Origin: Zonotrichia leucophrys gambelii
Taxonomy: Eukaryota > Chordata > Aves > Passeriformes > Passerellidae
Reading direction: 5' to 3'
Assembly: GCF_028769735.1 (NCBI RefSeq)
Contig: NC_088170.1
Location: 64,705,085-64,769,084 of the forward strand
Length of the DNA: 64,000 bases
A model generated the notes under the pieces. That model saw only the letters and a list, made by a program, of their open reading frames with translations. It was not told the DNA's origin and did no database searches. The position numbers and the translations under genes were made by a program. How positions within the stretch are numbered: the stretch's first letter is position 1; each line of letters starts with the position of its first letter. Below are positions 1 to 11,562 of the stretch, piece by piece.

Positions 1-434
1 TCTTTTCATCTTAATTACTAAATTACTAGGACACAAACTGACCTAAAACTAAAGGTTTCCACATAGTACAACCTTGGAGGAAGTCTTTTTAAATGTCAAG
101 TCCCTTCAAAGACATCTCAAATCAGACACCCCTAAATAGGAGCATCTACCACCAACACCTGTCTTGCAAAAGGATGGACTAAATGGGGCAGTCATGATCC
201 CTAATGGCAAAATCCCAGTGCATGGCAGACAGAATCAGTTCAGACTGAGTTCTGAAGATTAAATAAATGCCACAAGACAGTATAAGTGACAGAAATAGAA
301 GCAGAATTTTTTATATCGTTCAGAGATAACAAGTTATGGGCATGCAGGGAACTTAAAAGGGAGAAAACTGCTGCTAATGATCTGGGGTGAATTCTTGCAA
401 AATAAGGTTGGATTCACCATTTTAAAGGCCTTAC
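1..434 (-). other. Start of ELAPOR2 intron 4 (partial)
   Basis: This is intron sequence downstream of the donor at 434 in the direction of transcription. It runs off the left edge. I see no coding potential with splice signals and no recognisable repeat. Confidence 0.8.
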
Positions 435-582
435 AAAAAATTCAAAGAAGATGTTGTTGTCAATATACTGGTACTCAAAGAAGACAGAGCCGGATTTCTT
501 CAGGTGCACAGCGTAGATGAGAGAAACCGTACAGTCATCCCTGTTGGACTCGATGTAATTCCCTCGAGGTGTCCATGAAGAG
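435..582 (-). CDS. ELAPOR2: ELAPOR2 internal coding exon (exon 4 by my numbering)
   Basis: This 148-bp coding exon belongs to ELAPOR2, a type I membrane protein of the endosome/lysosome-associated apoptosis and autophagy regulator family. It encodes 49 residues of the extracellular, cysteine-containing N-terminal region, from [13 protein letters not shown] through a stretch ending NNIFFEFF. The acceptor is a TTCCCCAG at 583-590, and the donor GTAAGG begins at 434. The first base completes an Asn codon begun in the exon at 1636-1831, and the exon ends in phase 0. I recognise the family by the [11 protein letters not shown] and [10 protein letters not shown] motifs, which read like ELAPOR2 rather than its paralogue ELAPOR1. 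The reading frame runs open past the exon on both sides, but the splice signals set the ends. The roles of the family (autophagy, endolysosomal trafficking, BMP modulation) are known from other species and not visible here. Confidence 0.93.
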
Positions 583-1635
583 CTGGGGAACATAAACAAA
601 ACAAGCCTCAACTGAGATCACAGATACTGAAGATACTTTTTGTACACTAATACACAGCAACATGTTACATAATAAAGACCCCTGAATCCCAAAACAGCTA
701 ACTGCAGTGAATTTTTAAAATTATTACAGGATCTCCATTTATTTTTCAGATATAGTAAATATAATAATTTTATTTTATATCTTTATATATAATTTTATAT
801 AATAATATATATTATATCTCATCTGTTATGTAATATAATTATACACTATATAATATATTATATTATATATTATTTTGTATAACAATAAATAATAATATAT
901 AATTTTATATACTATAAATATTTATTTTACATATAAAAATATATTTCAATATAAATTATATATGCATTATTTATGTATAATTAATATATAAAATAAAATT
1001 ATTATTAATAATAAATATATAAATAATATAAATAATAAATCTTTCTAATAGTATAAATAAATTAATAACAGATAATGTAAATTCTCTCTATATACAAATT
1101 ATTTTATATATTTATATATAGTATATCATAATATATAATAATATATAATAACTTTTAATCATTTTATTTTATATCTTTACATATTTTTATATGCTACATT
1201 AATAATATAAAACAATATTTTTCACTGAAACTGTGCAAGGGAAAGGATATGGTATGAAAAATTTAGGACTCAGCCTATATAAGAAAGTTCTATTATCCAC
1301 AGGTTCAATATACCTTCAATTACACTCAGAAACAGCGTTCTGCAATAGGCCATAAAAGGACCTTTTACTATAAAGCCACATTCACTATACCATGACCCAA
1401 ATAAGAGCAGCTCCAGGCTGGCCTTAAACTCAGTGGCTGCTGATGAGCCCAAGGAGACCACGGTGACAGCAAAGAGGTGGGATACAGATTTCACCTCCCA
1501 GCCACCCTCCTTCGCCATTAGCAGGGCTGGCTGCTCTCTGCAGAGCTTAGGTGAGTCATTAAGCAGCTTTGTGCTGCTGGGCTGTCCCAGGTTTGCCCCC
1601 AGCTGCCCAGGCCAGGTGCAAGCAGGGCTCCTCAC
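583..1635 (-). other. ELAPOR2 intron 3, complete, 1053 bp
   Basis: This is a short complete intron between two recognised coding exons, with a GTGAGG donor and a TTCCCCAG acceptor. Its centre is a strongly AT-rich block (listed separately). Both flanks are ordinary intron sequence. Confidence 0.9.
725..1215. repeat. AT-rich low-complexity block
   Basis: This is about 490 bp made almost only of A and T, with irregular TATAT, AATAAT and TTTATAT runs. There is no fixed unit, so it is low complexity rather than a true microsatellite. It fills the middle of the short intron between the 1636-1831 and 435-582 exons. Such sequence tends to slip in replication and to assemble poorly. Confidence 0.85.
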
Positions 1636-1831
1636 TTGTTGCAGCTGTCAGCTTTGCCCTCGGAGGAGCCGAGTGCCGTGTCCATGAACGTCGCCACGTT
1701 GGAGAATCCTGCTGGCAGCTCATCCCACTCGTCAAACTTGATCCCACTGCCCAGTGAGTAGGTCCCCTCTGCACACTTGCTGCACACCTGGTTCTTCATC
1801 TCCAGGTACTCACCAGAGGCACAGGAGAAAG
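1636..1831 (-). CDS. ELAPOR2: ELAPOR2 internal coding exon (exon 3 by my numbering)
   Basis: This 196-bp coding exon encodes the ELAPOR2 segment that starts FSCASGEYLEMKNQVCSKC and continues through GTYSLGSGIKFDEWDELPAG to a final SCN. The acceptor is TCTCCCCAG at 1832-1840, and the donor GTGAGG starts at 1635. Two leading bases (CT) complete a Thr codon opened by the final A of the exon at 16870-16990. The exon ends with AA, completed to Asn by the next exon. The evenly spaced cysteines fit the growth-factor-receptor/TNFR-like cysteine-rich repeats of this family. Several overlapping ORFs here, on both strands, are shadows. The exon length is not a multiple of three, so skipping it alone would shift the frame. 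Confidence 0.94.
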
Positions 1832-4800
1832 CTGGGGAGACAATAATTTACAACATAGGAATGAATTCATCAATCCTTATTAATTTCCTTCTTTTTTTTT
1901 TTCTGCCACTTAATTAATTAAGATTGAACTGCCACTAAAGGGAACCAAACAGAATGTCCCAGTCCCAGGAACATAACAGCAGAACTACCAACATCATCAG
2001 CAAAATTGAGATGTTCATCTGGGTTTTCATTGGAGTGGCAGCACTGAAACCAAACCCCAATGACAGCTCCTGATTGCAGCTTGCTTCCATTGGCAAAACA
2101 AGATTTTTAGAAACAAAATCTCTATCGACAGATTGTGTCAAAAAGCAATTTGTGAAAACGAGGATTTATAATAGTTCTCCTTACACTTGCTCACCCAACT
2201 GTTACACTTTGAACTCAATTAAAACCAGCAGTACTTGAGAGCCAGAACTGACTTTTCTACTCACCTAAGCTAAGAAGGGCACACAGCAGCAGGCTGAGAA
2301 TCATATAACACTACAAACCTTGCCTGAGAGTAGCAGACCTAATCCAAAGACCTCTCTGTGTTTCTCCTCACATGAACTACCTACAAAGCCTCAAACATCT
2401 TGCCTGATAGACCATGTGGTCTTGGAAAAGGTCACCCACAGGGTTGTGACTAGAAGATGAGGATCTTTGATTAGGGTGACATTAACATGCTGAGAAAATA
2501 ACCACTGGTTGTCAGCACAGCAAAGACATTATTCAAAATCTGTGTAATTAAGGGAAGTACAATTAGGAGGTATATTCACAAAGTGCTTTTTTTTCTGATG
2601 TCTCTACAATTATTTCCTCCTAACAGCTGTATGCTCCTTGTCCCCCTGATCACATCTCTGCCTGCTAAGGGAAGATTATTCCCATTATGAAAGAGATACC
2701 TAGACAGTAGCTGAAGTCCTGTCAACCCACAGAGCCCCACGCCTGTGTCAGGAATCATAATTCCTGCCTGGACACTCATTTCAATGGCAGGCTATCCCAT
2801 TTTCCCTCAGTACCATGCTGCATCCTGTCCTCTTTGAGACTGAACATCCTGAATGAAAAACAAATGAGCACTTTCTGCAGCCCATAGTACTTCCTACAAT
2901 GTTTGCAGGTTTTTAAACTACGCCAGTCAAGCCAAAGCAGGATCCAGAGCAATGCACACAACTCACATCCCAAGAAATGATGGGATTTTCTTCTGTTTCA
3001 CACATGCCACACTGCACAGTGACAGATCTTTCAGACACTCTCTTTGACAGACATAAACTCATTAGCCTGGGAAACTGCAGGATGAGAGCAGACTGGCAGC
3101 CACAGTGGTGAAACTGGCCCAAAACAATGACGTCGGCTGAAGTCCCAGAAAATGTGGTTTCACAGATGTGCCAGTGTTTATCTAAGCTGCAGAAAAACTT
3201 GCTTTATTGTAAGCACTTTGATTAACTCATGGCTGTGTAACATGAACCTCCATCTGAATCCAACTAACAGTTCTGGCTCCCATTTCTGTCCCAGTACCAG
3301 CAGGATTTCTTTCTGTAATTGTCCTTAGTGCATGCCACTAGAAAGCAGATAAAGGTCTGTTTTGATGGAGTGATCTGCCAAAGGGTCATTTTTCCTTCTT
3401 GGTCCTATCAGCATACTCTGAACTTGAGACAGATTTCTAACCCTGTTGCTCACTGGTGATGGACCAAGAAGGAAAGTGGGCAGGATCCAGGCAGAGATGG
3501 GTGTGGGGTGGGAATAAACAAAGAAATCCTGCCATGATGGATTTCTGTGAAAGACTGACAGACAGACAGAATATCCCCCCTCAATAAGGGCAAGTGATTC
3601 ACTATAAGCAGTGGTACACAAGATAGAGCTAACACCCCACCTGACTGACTGTGTGACCTCAGCTCAAGCCATAGGATCTCCCTGCACGTGGGGTGGGAAA
3701 CAGCTTCCTTCAGAGATTTGGGAAAAAAAGCACTAAACACATCCCTGTGTGTCTGAACTGTGACCACACTTGGTACAGCTTTTCACCTTAAATATATAAA
3801 GATGTCCTGACTCATGGCTTTAGCATAATTAATAAATCTTGCTTTATTTTTTTCTTTTGAAGGGTGCAGAGAGAAGCTAACAGGAAGGGAAGCAGAAAAG
3901 TAAGCTCTCTCATGACATCTTTGAATTCTTTAATAGTTTCAACTTTTTTTTTGTTTTTAGAGAAAGCTAAATAGCAAGAAATTGAGAGTGCTGCTTAGCC
4001 ATTCCAGAATCATGAAATTCAACTAAGGAGTCAAGAACCGTGAGCAATTCACTGCCACAATGAAGATGCTGAGGGCAGCAGAGCCTCCTCTTCCATCACA
4101 GTGAGGCTGAGCAGAGATTTTTACTTTAGCTGAACTAATATGTTTTAACCCCTTGCAAACTGTTCATTTGAGAGAAATAAAAGAGTACAAGAGATCAGGC
4201 CAGCTGCTGTGCAGGACACATCATCCATCTCTCACCTTCCAGAAAAATAGGTGAGCCTTTATTTTATTTAGGTGGGGAATTACCTTCTTTCCTTGTAAGA
4301 ATTGTATTTAACAGGCAGCAGCATTTCCCATCAAAACACATTCCCCTGCAAGCAAACTGGCTCTGAGCATGCCAGCTGCTTGCCAGGTTCAATTTGGGGC
4401 TGGATGTGGCTAATGGCAACATGAACCACTTTCAACATCGGAACAGATGCAGCATTTGGTCTCGTTCCAGCTGGAGAAGGGTGGGGAGGAAATCCAGTGT
4501 GTGGTGAGCATGAAGATGGTCTCCTCTCCTAGAGTCCCACAGCTTGGTCTTTCATCAAGGGGGAGACCAAAAACAGGGCAAACTTTCTTTAGTCTAAATT
4601 GCATCATTTCAAGAGTTCATCCCAGCTGGAGACAGGGAGATCAGTCACTTGTGGAGGGACAGAGCACAGATCCATCCCAGGGCATCCCAGGAGCTTCTCC
4701 TTTCTCATGGCTACTCCATATCACTAAGACATAGCTGAGCACAGATGCAGCACTTCCCAGCAGCCACAGAAATAGCTGGAATTATTGCAGCACTGCTGTG

Positions 4801-5661
4801 TTTGTGAGGGTGACACACACGAGATGCTGCCAACAAGAAGGACTGCATCACAACTTAGGAAGTTAAAGAGTGATGCAAAGTTTTGGGAACACAAATTCTG
4901 TATTTTAGGTGTGTGCTCTGATTTGTCCTCCACTAAATCCTCCCTCTTCAGAATCCAGAGGAAAAAATATTCTTCCACATTAGAGGAAGATTCTGTGAAT
5001 ACCCTTGACCCCAGAGACCATTTGTTTAGGCATTTGATACATTATTTTCAGAGAAACCATCTCTACTGAATAACTGGACATCACTGTTTTCTGTCCCTCT
5101 CTAACTGCAAACTTTACTATTACACCTCTCAAATATCAGTTGGGCTGTTACACCCCAACTTACACAGAGCAATGCACATTGTGAAGAATGAATGTGATCT
5201 TTCTTTCTGCAAAGAAAACTCTGAAATGCATGAAAAGATTTCATAATTTGCCCCATCATGGGCATTTTAAAAATTATAAGAACATTTCCAGAGGCAGTTA
5301 GGAACAGCATGACACACTGTGGTGCTGGATACACTGCTGCCTTTGGAGCTGATACAATTATTGGTGATTTGAAGCTGCAGCTTTCCTAAATAACTACAGA
5401 AGGAAAAAAAAAAAAGATGCTGTAGTTTGTAGGTGACTAGTCTTTCTCACAAAGATGTTGTAAAGTACAGTTCAACTAGACATTGCCACAGGCAGCCACA
5501 CATATTCCTACACACATGCAATAAAGCTGACAGCGTATGTATGCACTTAATAAAAAATTGACATGAGACCCAGTGCTAATAGCTACCACTGTATAAGTCT
5601 TGTCAAACAGACCTCATTACATTCTTTAAAGAGATTACAAGTCACTTGATGAAGGTGATGG
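1832..5661 (-). other. Intron 2, 3' part, no recognised element
   Basis: This is intron sequence with scattered ORFs of 60-105 codons on both strands, none flanked by coherent splice sites and none recognisable. A T-rich tract at about 1888-1902 lies some 50 bp upstream of the exon 3 acceptor. I see no CR1 or LTR match here. Confidence 0.6.
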
Positions 5662-5667
5662 AGTGGA

Positions 5668-6089
5668 CGTGGCATTCATATTTTCTGGAAAAATCCCTTT
5701 GCCCAGGATTTTCCTCCTGGGAAGGTGAGAAGCCTCAGAGAAAAAGGAAAACAATAATTATCTGATTTGCTTCTCCTGTGTTGTGCTCATGTGGAATGTG
5801 TTTGGAGATTGTTTCCCCACAGGTGATTGTTTCTTTGGATTCTGCTGTGAGTTGTTTTCATTCAATGGCCAATCAGGACCAAGCTGTGTCAGGACTCTGA
5901 AAAGAGTCAGGAGTTTTCATTATTATCTTTTTAGCATTCTGTAAGTATCCTTTCTGTATTCCTCAGTATAGTTTAGTATAGCATTCTTTATTATAATATA
6001 GTATCATAAAAGAGTAAATTAGCCTTCTGAAAACATGGAGTCAGACTCATCATTCCTTCCTGCCACGAAGGACTCCACAAATAAAATAG
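5668..6089 (+). mobile_element. Solo LTR, ERVK-like family 1, copy A
   Basis: This 422-bp LTR is one of four related copies in the window (others at 25789-26173, 33870-34404 and 52424-52841). Shared landmarks in order are GGAAAAATCCCTTTGCC, GAAGCCTCAGAGAAA, AATTATCTGATT, GGCCAATCA, a TAGTATAG stretch, and GCCTTCTGAAAACATGGAGT near the 3' end. The 6-bp direct repeat AGTGGA flanks it at 5662-5667 and 6090-6095. The left end reads CGTGGCATTC where copy D has TGTGGCATTC, so the terminal TG seems to have mutated. No retroviral internal sequence is attached. The ERVK assignment rests on the 6-bp duplication and is inferred. It lies antisense to ELAPOR2. Confidence 0.8.
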
Positions 6090-6449
6090 AGTGGATGTCA
6101 CAGACTCAAGGTTGCTAACACAGTTAGCTTAGTTTTGCATGTCACTCTGATGAAGAAAGGTGGGGAACACCTTAAAGGGATTGAGAACTGCCTGAGTAAC
6201 AGATCTCAGGTGGGGCTGTTAGAAATTAGAAATTATCCTTGAGCAGGGAGGAAGGGGGCAGTTCTGCCTGCCCAGGACTGAGTCTGATGGCTGCCCACAT
6301 TTTTCTCAATGATCTGCAGGCAAAAAGAAAAGGAATGGTATCAAGATTGGCAGGGTAGAGGCTGTTGCCAAGCCTGAGCCCACTCAAAGTCAGTGTGCTG
6401 ACACTAGTGAGATCTGGATCAATTCAGAGGTGCAGGTAGAGATATGTAG

Positions 6450-6960
6450 GATGAAACATGTATTACAGAGAAGAATATTGTTATAATGCTGCATATAGAT
6501 ATGATTTGGCATTTTTAGGAGGTCAGTACAAAACAAAAGGATTTCAAATGGTTTTAAAATTAGAGGTAATGTCCTCCAGTGAGAGATCTGAAGTGCTTAA
6601 TCTAGTTAGTTTATCACAAGAAGATTGCAAGTCAACTTGATTAATATATAAGCATCTCCAGGGGGAGAAAACACAAGATCCTGCTGCATTTTTTAATCAA
6701 GCAGACAAATGCATGAGAAGAGCTACCTTCTGGAAGCTGAACCCAAACAAACTCAAATTAGAAATAAGGCACAGATTTTTAATAGGAGGAATGACTGACT
6801 GCTGGAACAATCTGTCATGGCATGTGATCGACCCTTTGTCTCTCAAGTGTTTCATGCCATAACTGGATAGCATATGGAAGAAAATCTCATGCCAAATACC
6901 CATTATCAGCCCCTCCATCAGCCTGGTTGGGTGTATTTTCATGGTCTGTGAGGTCAGACC
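6450..6960 (+). mobile_element. Old CR1-type LINE fragment
   Basis: This is a degraded non-LTR retrotransposon piece in plus orientation. The stretch around 6735-6850 (lysine/asparagine-rich antisense-free text ending in ACTGACTGCTGGAACAATCT) resembles the CR1 segment that in younger copies reads as 'acactggaacag(g)ttgcc'. The following 6900-6960 resembles a worn CR1 3' end. Upstream sequence from about 6280 may also belong (a TTTTCTCAATGATCTGCAGG resembling CR1 reverse-transcriptase C-terminal coding sequence). It is far more diverged than the other CR1 ends here, so limits are approximate. Confidence 0.5.
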
Positions 6961-7922
6961 AGCAAATTTAATTAAACCCCTTAATCTTAAACTCTGTGAG
7001 TCAAGATGAGTGGTGCCCTGCCTCCCTCCTAGGACACACCATGAGGACTGGGGCATTCTGTAGCAGGAGCCCACAGTGTAACCACTTCCAAGGAGTGCTT
7101 GTAATCCATCACTTGCCAGACATGGAAACAGCTCTCCAGAGGCCAAAACAGACCATAAACAAGCTTGTCTAATTTGGCCTTTGACTCCAAGTCTCCAGGG
7201 TCACATTGTCTTTTAGTACAGCAGTGACCCTCCTGGTGATTTTGGTGCACTAGGAACAATATTAGCTGGCACATTTCTCTTCTATTAAGTGACCACATCA
7301 TTCTCACATTGCTTAACTCTCTGATGCTCCAGCATCAGATCAGGACAGGATTACCATAAGCAAAGATTGCCAAACAGAGTAGATCCTCACATGTATTTGG
7401 CTGCTCAGCTTCTCCTGAGCTCTGAAACTTTCCTCTGGAATGTTTTCTCATGTCAAGTATCTTGCAGATACTGCCACCTTGTGAGAGGGATCAGAATATT
7501 TGAGATTTCACCAGAAAATTAAACAAAGCTGTCTCAATACCCTGCATCCTCCAACACCAAACTATTGATGCCGAATTTTGCCCCAAAAGGCGAGAATAAC
7601 TGCCTAAGAGACTCAAGTAAGTCAGCATAGACAGGAGGTATTTTATTACGACGCGTCGGAGAAATCACAAAAGGGATTTCTAGCTATCTCATGACAGAAG
7701 CAAGCTTTTATACAGTCTTGGGTGCAGGGTTACATCATATTCATAAGAGGCGTGGTGTGGGCGGAGCGTGGGCGGAGACATCTATTTTGAGGATTATTCT
7801 TGGTGGTCCTTCCGGTGCCTTCATTGCGGGCAAGGGTCTTCTGATGAGTCTTCCTCTTTAAACTTTTGAACTCCTATCCTAATATGGTCAATTCCCGGTG
7901 TACTTGGCTTGGTTCCCATGGC

Positions 7923-7980
7923 TTGGCACGGCTCTTAGGGTCAGTTTGACATTGGCACGGCTCTTAGGGTCAGTTTGACA
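7923..7980. repeat. 29-bp direct duplication in LTR U3
   Basis: Two adjacent, identical 29-bp units (7923-7951 and 7952-7980) each contain GGCACGGCTCTTAGGGTCAG. They lie inside the U3 of the ERV1-like LTR. Tandem U3 duplications of this kind often carry enhancer sites in retroviruses; no factor is named from sequence alone. Confidence 0.9.
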
Positions 7981-8080
7981 TTATTAGCTCTGATCATGCT
8001 TAGCTCGTCAATTCCCTTATCCCTATCTCTCTTTATTGTTCGCCCTGCTTACCAAACTTCAAACAGAAGGATCCACCAAG

Positions 8081-8186
8081 ATTGCTTCTGGATTAATGAA
8101 TAACCTATCATACAGCATTATCAATAATTCCAGGATTGCTTCCGGATTAATGAATAACCTATCATACAGCATCATCAGCAATTCCT
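8081..8186. repeat. 54-bp direct duplication in LTR U3
   Basis: Two adjacent copies with a 54-bp period (8081-8134 and 8135-8186) share GGATTAATGAATAACCTATC and differ at a few positions. They lie in the same U3 as the 29-bp pair, nearer its 5' end in the LTR's own orientation. The divergence between units is higher than for the 29-bp pair, so this duplication is probably the older. Confidence 0.85.
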
Positions 8187-8418
8187 GAGTGTGGATGGGG
8201 GCGAATCCCCTTGTACCTAACATGAGACCACCCACCGGTGATATGGGATATGGCTCTAGTGTTAGGGGTCGTGTGAGTAGCTAATGGGATGGGAATGGGA
8301 TAGGACTGCTCAGGGTTGATTCTCAGTCTGTGGCTCTGCCTAAGCATTTTGATAACAAAATTATGTTCTTGTGCAGTAGTAGAATGCTGATCGGATGGGC
8401 AGTTTGGGGCTTCACTAT

Positions 8419-11020
8419 AATGTATTCAATTGCTTTCCTCCCTTATGCAGCCCTGGCCTCTAACTCTTCCCTCTTTCCTCATCCAGCTTCCCATCCCACT
8501 TGGACCCACTACTTCTACCTCCACCACTCTTCTCAGCAGACTTTTTTCCTCCAGACATTTCTTACTTAAAACTAAAACTAAACTATCTCAGGTCTTCTGT
8601 TTATTCTGTTGCCAATGAACACATGCACATTTATGTGTATTGTTCTGTGTGTCCCCGGCTTTCAAAAATTAGGACTAATTAAAAAAGAAAAAGACACAGG
8701 ACTGGACTTTACCAATTTGTACAACATCAGAAGGGGATAGAAATTGAGCAGTTCTACACAAATCAATGAAAATACAAAGCAAAGATAATCTGAAACACTG
8801 TTTTTTCCATCTCTCCTCTCTCCATTGCTGTGTTGTTCATCCAAAGCCCCAGGATCTGGGATTCAGGTGATGTGCTGCCATCCCCTGCAGGCAGAGTCAG
8901 GCCTGAACTGTCTCAGCCTCCCATGGGCAGAGGTGGAAATGTGAGGTTGGCAGCATCAGGCAGCTGTGTCCCAGAACAGCTGCTGTTTTCAGCAGACACA
9001 TGGCACAAGCCTGGAGGGGAAGCTGAGGCCAAGGACAAGCACAGGAGGCTTTTCAGTGATACCCTGGGGCATCAGGGTCCACACAACATGGAACCAAGGA
9101 GCAACCAAAGCACAGAATGAGGAGGGAAAAAAAGAGAGGAAGACAAAGGATGAGAGGAAATCATTGCTTTATTATTAATGTTTCCTATAATCTTGCCAGC
9201 TTCAGAATGTCTTCTGTGAATAATTTATACAAGGCTTCTCCAATAGGCTGTGAATAATTGATGTTCGTTTTCTTCAGTCATTATTTCCCAATGTGTTACC
9301 AGGAACTAGACTGAATCTTAATTAAAAAAATAAAAAAGTCTGTCTAAGCTGTTTAGTCTTAGAAATGTGATCATACTGAAACCTGATACAACTTGAGCAA
9401 GAGTACCTTTTGTGGAATACCTTTGCATTTCATAGGAATACATAACTTTTCCTTTTATCCAAAAAATAATGAAATACAGCAAAGCTTTTTTTCAGTTCAC
9501 CTCTTTTCCCCAGCTGGCCTGGCACATAGGACTCTTTATTATCACTTTATTGCATCATTTGGACACTGAAAGGTGTGGGTTTGGAATGGAAATAATCAAT
9601 TCACAGCAGTGTGGTGTAGAGAGCAGGAATGCAGCGATCACCAAGAGCTTAGGAAGCACATTTGCTACCAGGGTTTGAGCAGCCATCCCAGTGGAGATGG
9701 CAGGAAACAGATCTGGAGGTGAGTGAGCATCTCTCCAGCCCTACTGACTCCATCAGGCACATTTTCATTGCTCATCAACCAAAGTGGTTCTAGTGCCATT
9801 TGATGGTCTCTGCACACACACACAGCCCTTGCCTCTCATCCCTCTACCAAGCCATAACCAATCTCAAGGTCTTGCCAGCTGCTTCCCTCTTGAAAGAGAA
9901 ATTAGCAACTCAGAGGAATTTCTTTTTAACTTTTTAAATTACATTTTGTACACAACCAAGGTGAAGAATTCATCAAAAGACACTAAGGCCAACCTTTCTC
10001 CTCATAAACTCAGTACACACATCAACATGCAGCTCCCAGTAACTCTTCCCCAGAGAAAAGAATCAAACTCTGAGGGTTCAGTGCAAACTTTTCAGCTTTT
10101 TAAACTATTTACCTGTTTTGTTTAGAATCTCTGCTTCAAAAAACAAACAATGTGACTTGTTCTGCAAAGGCAGAGCCTTGCTCATGCACAGAGTAAAAAT
10201 TCTGGAAAGAAACACTTGTAAAACTGGGGTATGTCTCATGGAAATGCCATGAAGTCAAGCTTCAGCCCAGGTGAGAAACCTAATAGCATCAGTAAGACTC
10301 ACATACCTGGCTGGAGTCAGGAACATGAATTAGCAGGGATGCTCAAAGAGCAACAGGAATAAGCATCTGCTTGAGTGCTTTGCTAAATCACAGCCTTTCA
10401 ATAGCAACTCTCAAACTGTGCTGTGCACACCCCTGCTAGCTGAACAGCTTTGCTCCATGGCAGCCCTGCATTAATGTGTGTGTGCACACAAAATTTGCAG
10501 ATGCCTCCTGACTCCAGGGGAGTGAGGAGCAGGCCCAGCTCTTACCTGCTTGTGATATCCAACTTTACCAAAGACTGAGAGAACATCAAACTCAAAACCT
10601 TCATTTAAGTTTTCTGTTATGAAAGAAAAATGCTAAAACTCCTGCTGATCACTTAAATTGCCCTAAAGAGTTATAAAGTGAACAGCCTCAAAATGGTCAT
10701 TTTGCCTAAATGAGTCTGCAATTAGCAGGAAGATCCCTATCTCCTCCTGTGGTATCCTGGGAGCAGATTACACAAGTTAGAATACACTCAACAAACACAG
10801 CTCAGTAGCAATAAATCAGGTCAAATTCTGCTCTCAGACTCCAGTAAAGCCCATTGTAATTGAAGACAGCCTATTTTATGAAGTCGGTGGAGCTTTTCAC
10901 ATTTCTCATTTGCTACAGGCTCACACAAATATCTTCAAAACTGAAGCACATTTCTGATTTCAAAGATGTTGCTCCCACCTTAGTGGCACCAGGTGAAGGT
11001 GCACTTTGCTAAGCAGAGCC
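8419..11020 (-). other. Intron 2, middle part, no recognised element
   Basis: This is intron sequence. The first 170 bp are pyrimidine-rich on the plus strand. No repeat family or coding exon is recognised in the remainder. Confidence 0.55.
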
Positions 11021-11212
11021 ACAGAATCATTGAGGTTGCAAAAGACCTAAAAGAATCCAGAAAAAAAGATCTAAAAGCATCAAGTCCAACCATTAACCCA
11101 ACACTGCCAACTCCAGCAATAAATCATGTCCCCAGGTGCCACATCTAAATGGTTTTTCAACACTTGCAAGGATGGTGATTCCACCACCTCCCTGGGCATC
11201 CTGTTCCAATAA
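11021..11212 (-). mobile_element. CR1 LINE 3' end
   Basis: This is a 5'-truncated CR1 3' end. On the plus strand it opens ACAGAATCATTGAGGTTGCA and later reads CCACCTCCCTGGGCATCCTG followed by TTCCAAT, which are the reverse complement of the CR1 tail region. The insertion is therefore on the minus strand. There is an internal oddity: two near-repeats of an AAGA-rich stretch around 11040-11080. Confidence 0.85.
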
Positions 11213-11562
11213 TATGATCAAGTTCTATATTATCAACTTTTTTTTTTGTCTCTTTTCTTAAGAAATCATCCTGATTACAACTGGAATTTTGATGCTGACT
11301 ATAATAATGACCCTATCAGCTCTTGAACACAGCAAATCCAGCTCCTTTAAAAATGCTCTACTTTTTTCACTATAATTTCTTTATTATGCTCACAGCACTA
11401 CAAAATGAGCAGACATTTATGAGATAAGGAGATGAGGTACAACCTATTCTTGCCTAGGATGGCAAAAAAGAACTAATATTCTGTGGAATAAGAGAGATAA
11501 TATATTAAGATGGTATGAGGTCAAAATGTGAACCCTTTCAGCTCTTTTTCAGCAAAAAATTC

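Larger units (their letters stand above)
7566..8414 (-). mobile_element. Solo LTR, ERV1-like, well preserved, sense to ELAPOR2
   Basis: This 849-bp LTR reads on the minus strand from TGAAGCC (at 8414) to GGCATCA (at 7566), ends that form an imperfect 7-bp inverted pair. A 4-bp duplication CTAT flanks it at 7562-7565 and 8415-8418, as gammaretrovirus-like (ERV1) elements make. On the minus strand a TATAAAAG box lies at 7705-7712 and an AATAAA signal at 7642-7647. The U3 carries two direct duplications, of 29 bp and about 54 bp, like retroviral enhancer repeats. Unusually for this window it retains several CpGs (the ACGACGCGTCGG cluster near 7649), suggesting relative youth. No primer-binding site or internal region follows, so it is a solo LTR. 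Confidence 0.8.

Noticed and set aside
8560..8590. An alternative right end for the ERV1-like LTR at AACTAT (8581-8586), matching AACTAT at 7560-7565
   Set aside because: The LTR would then end ...ACTA without the terminal CA. The end at 8414 gives TG...CA, inverted terminal bases and a 4-bp repeat.
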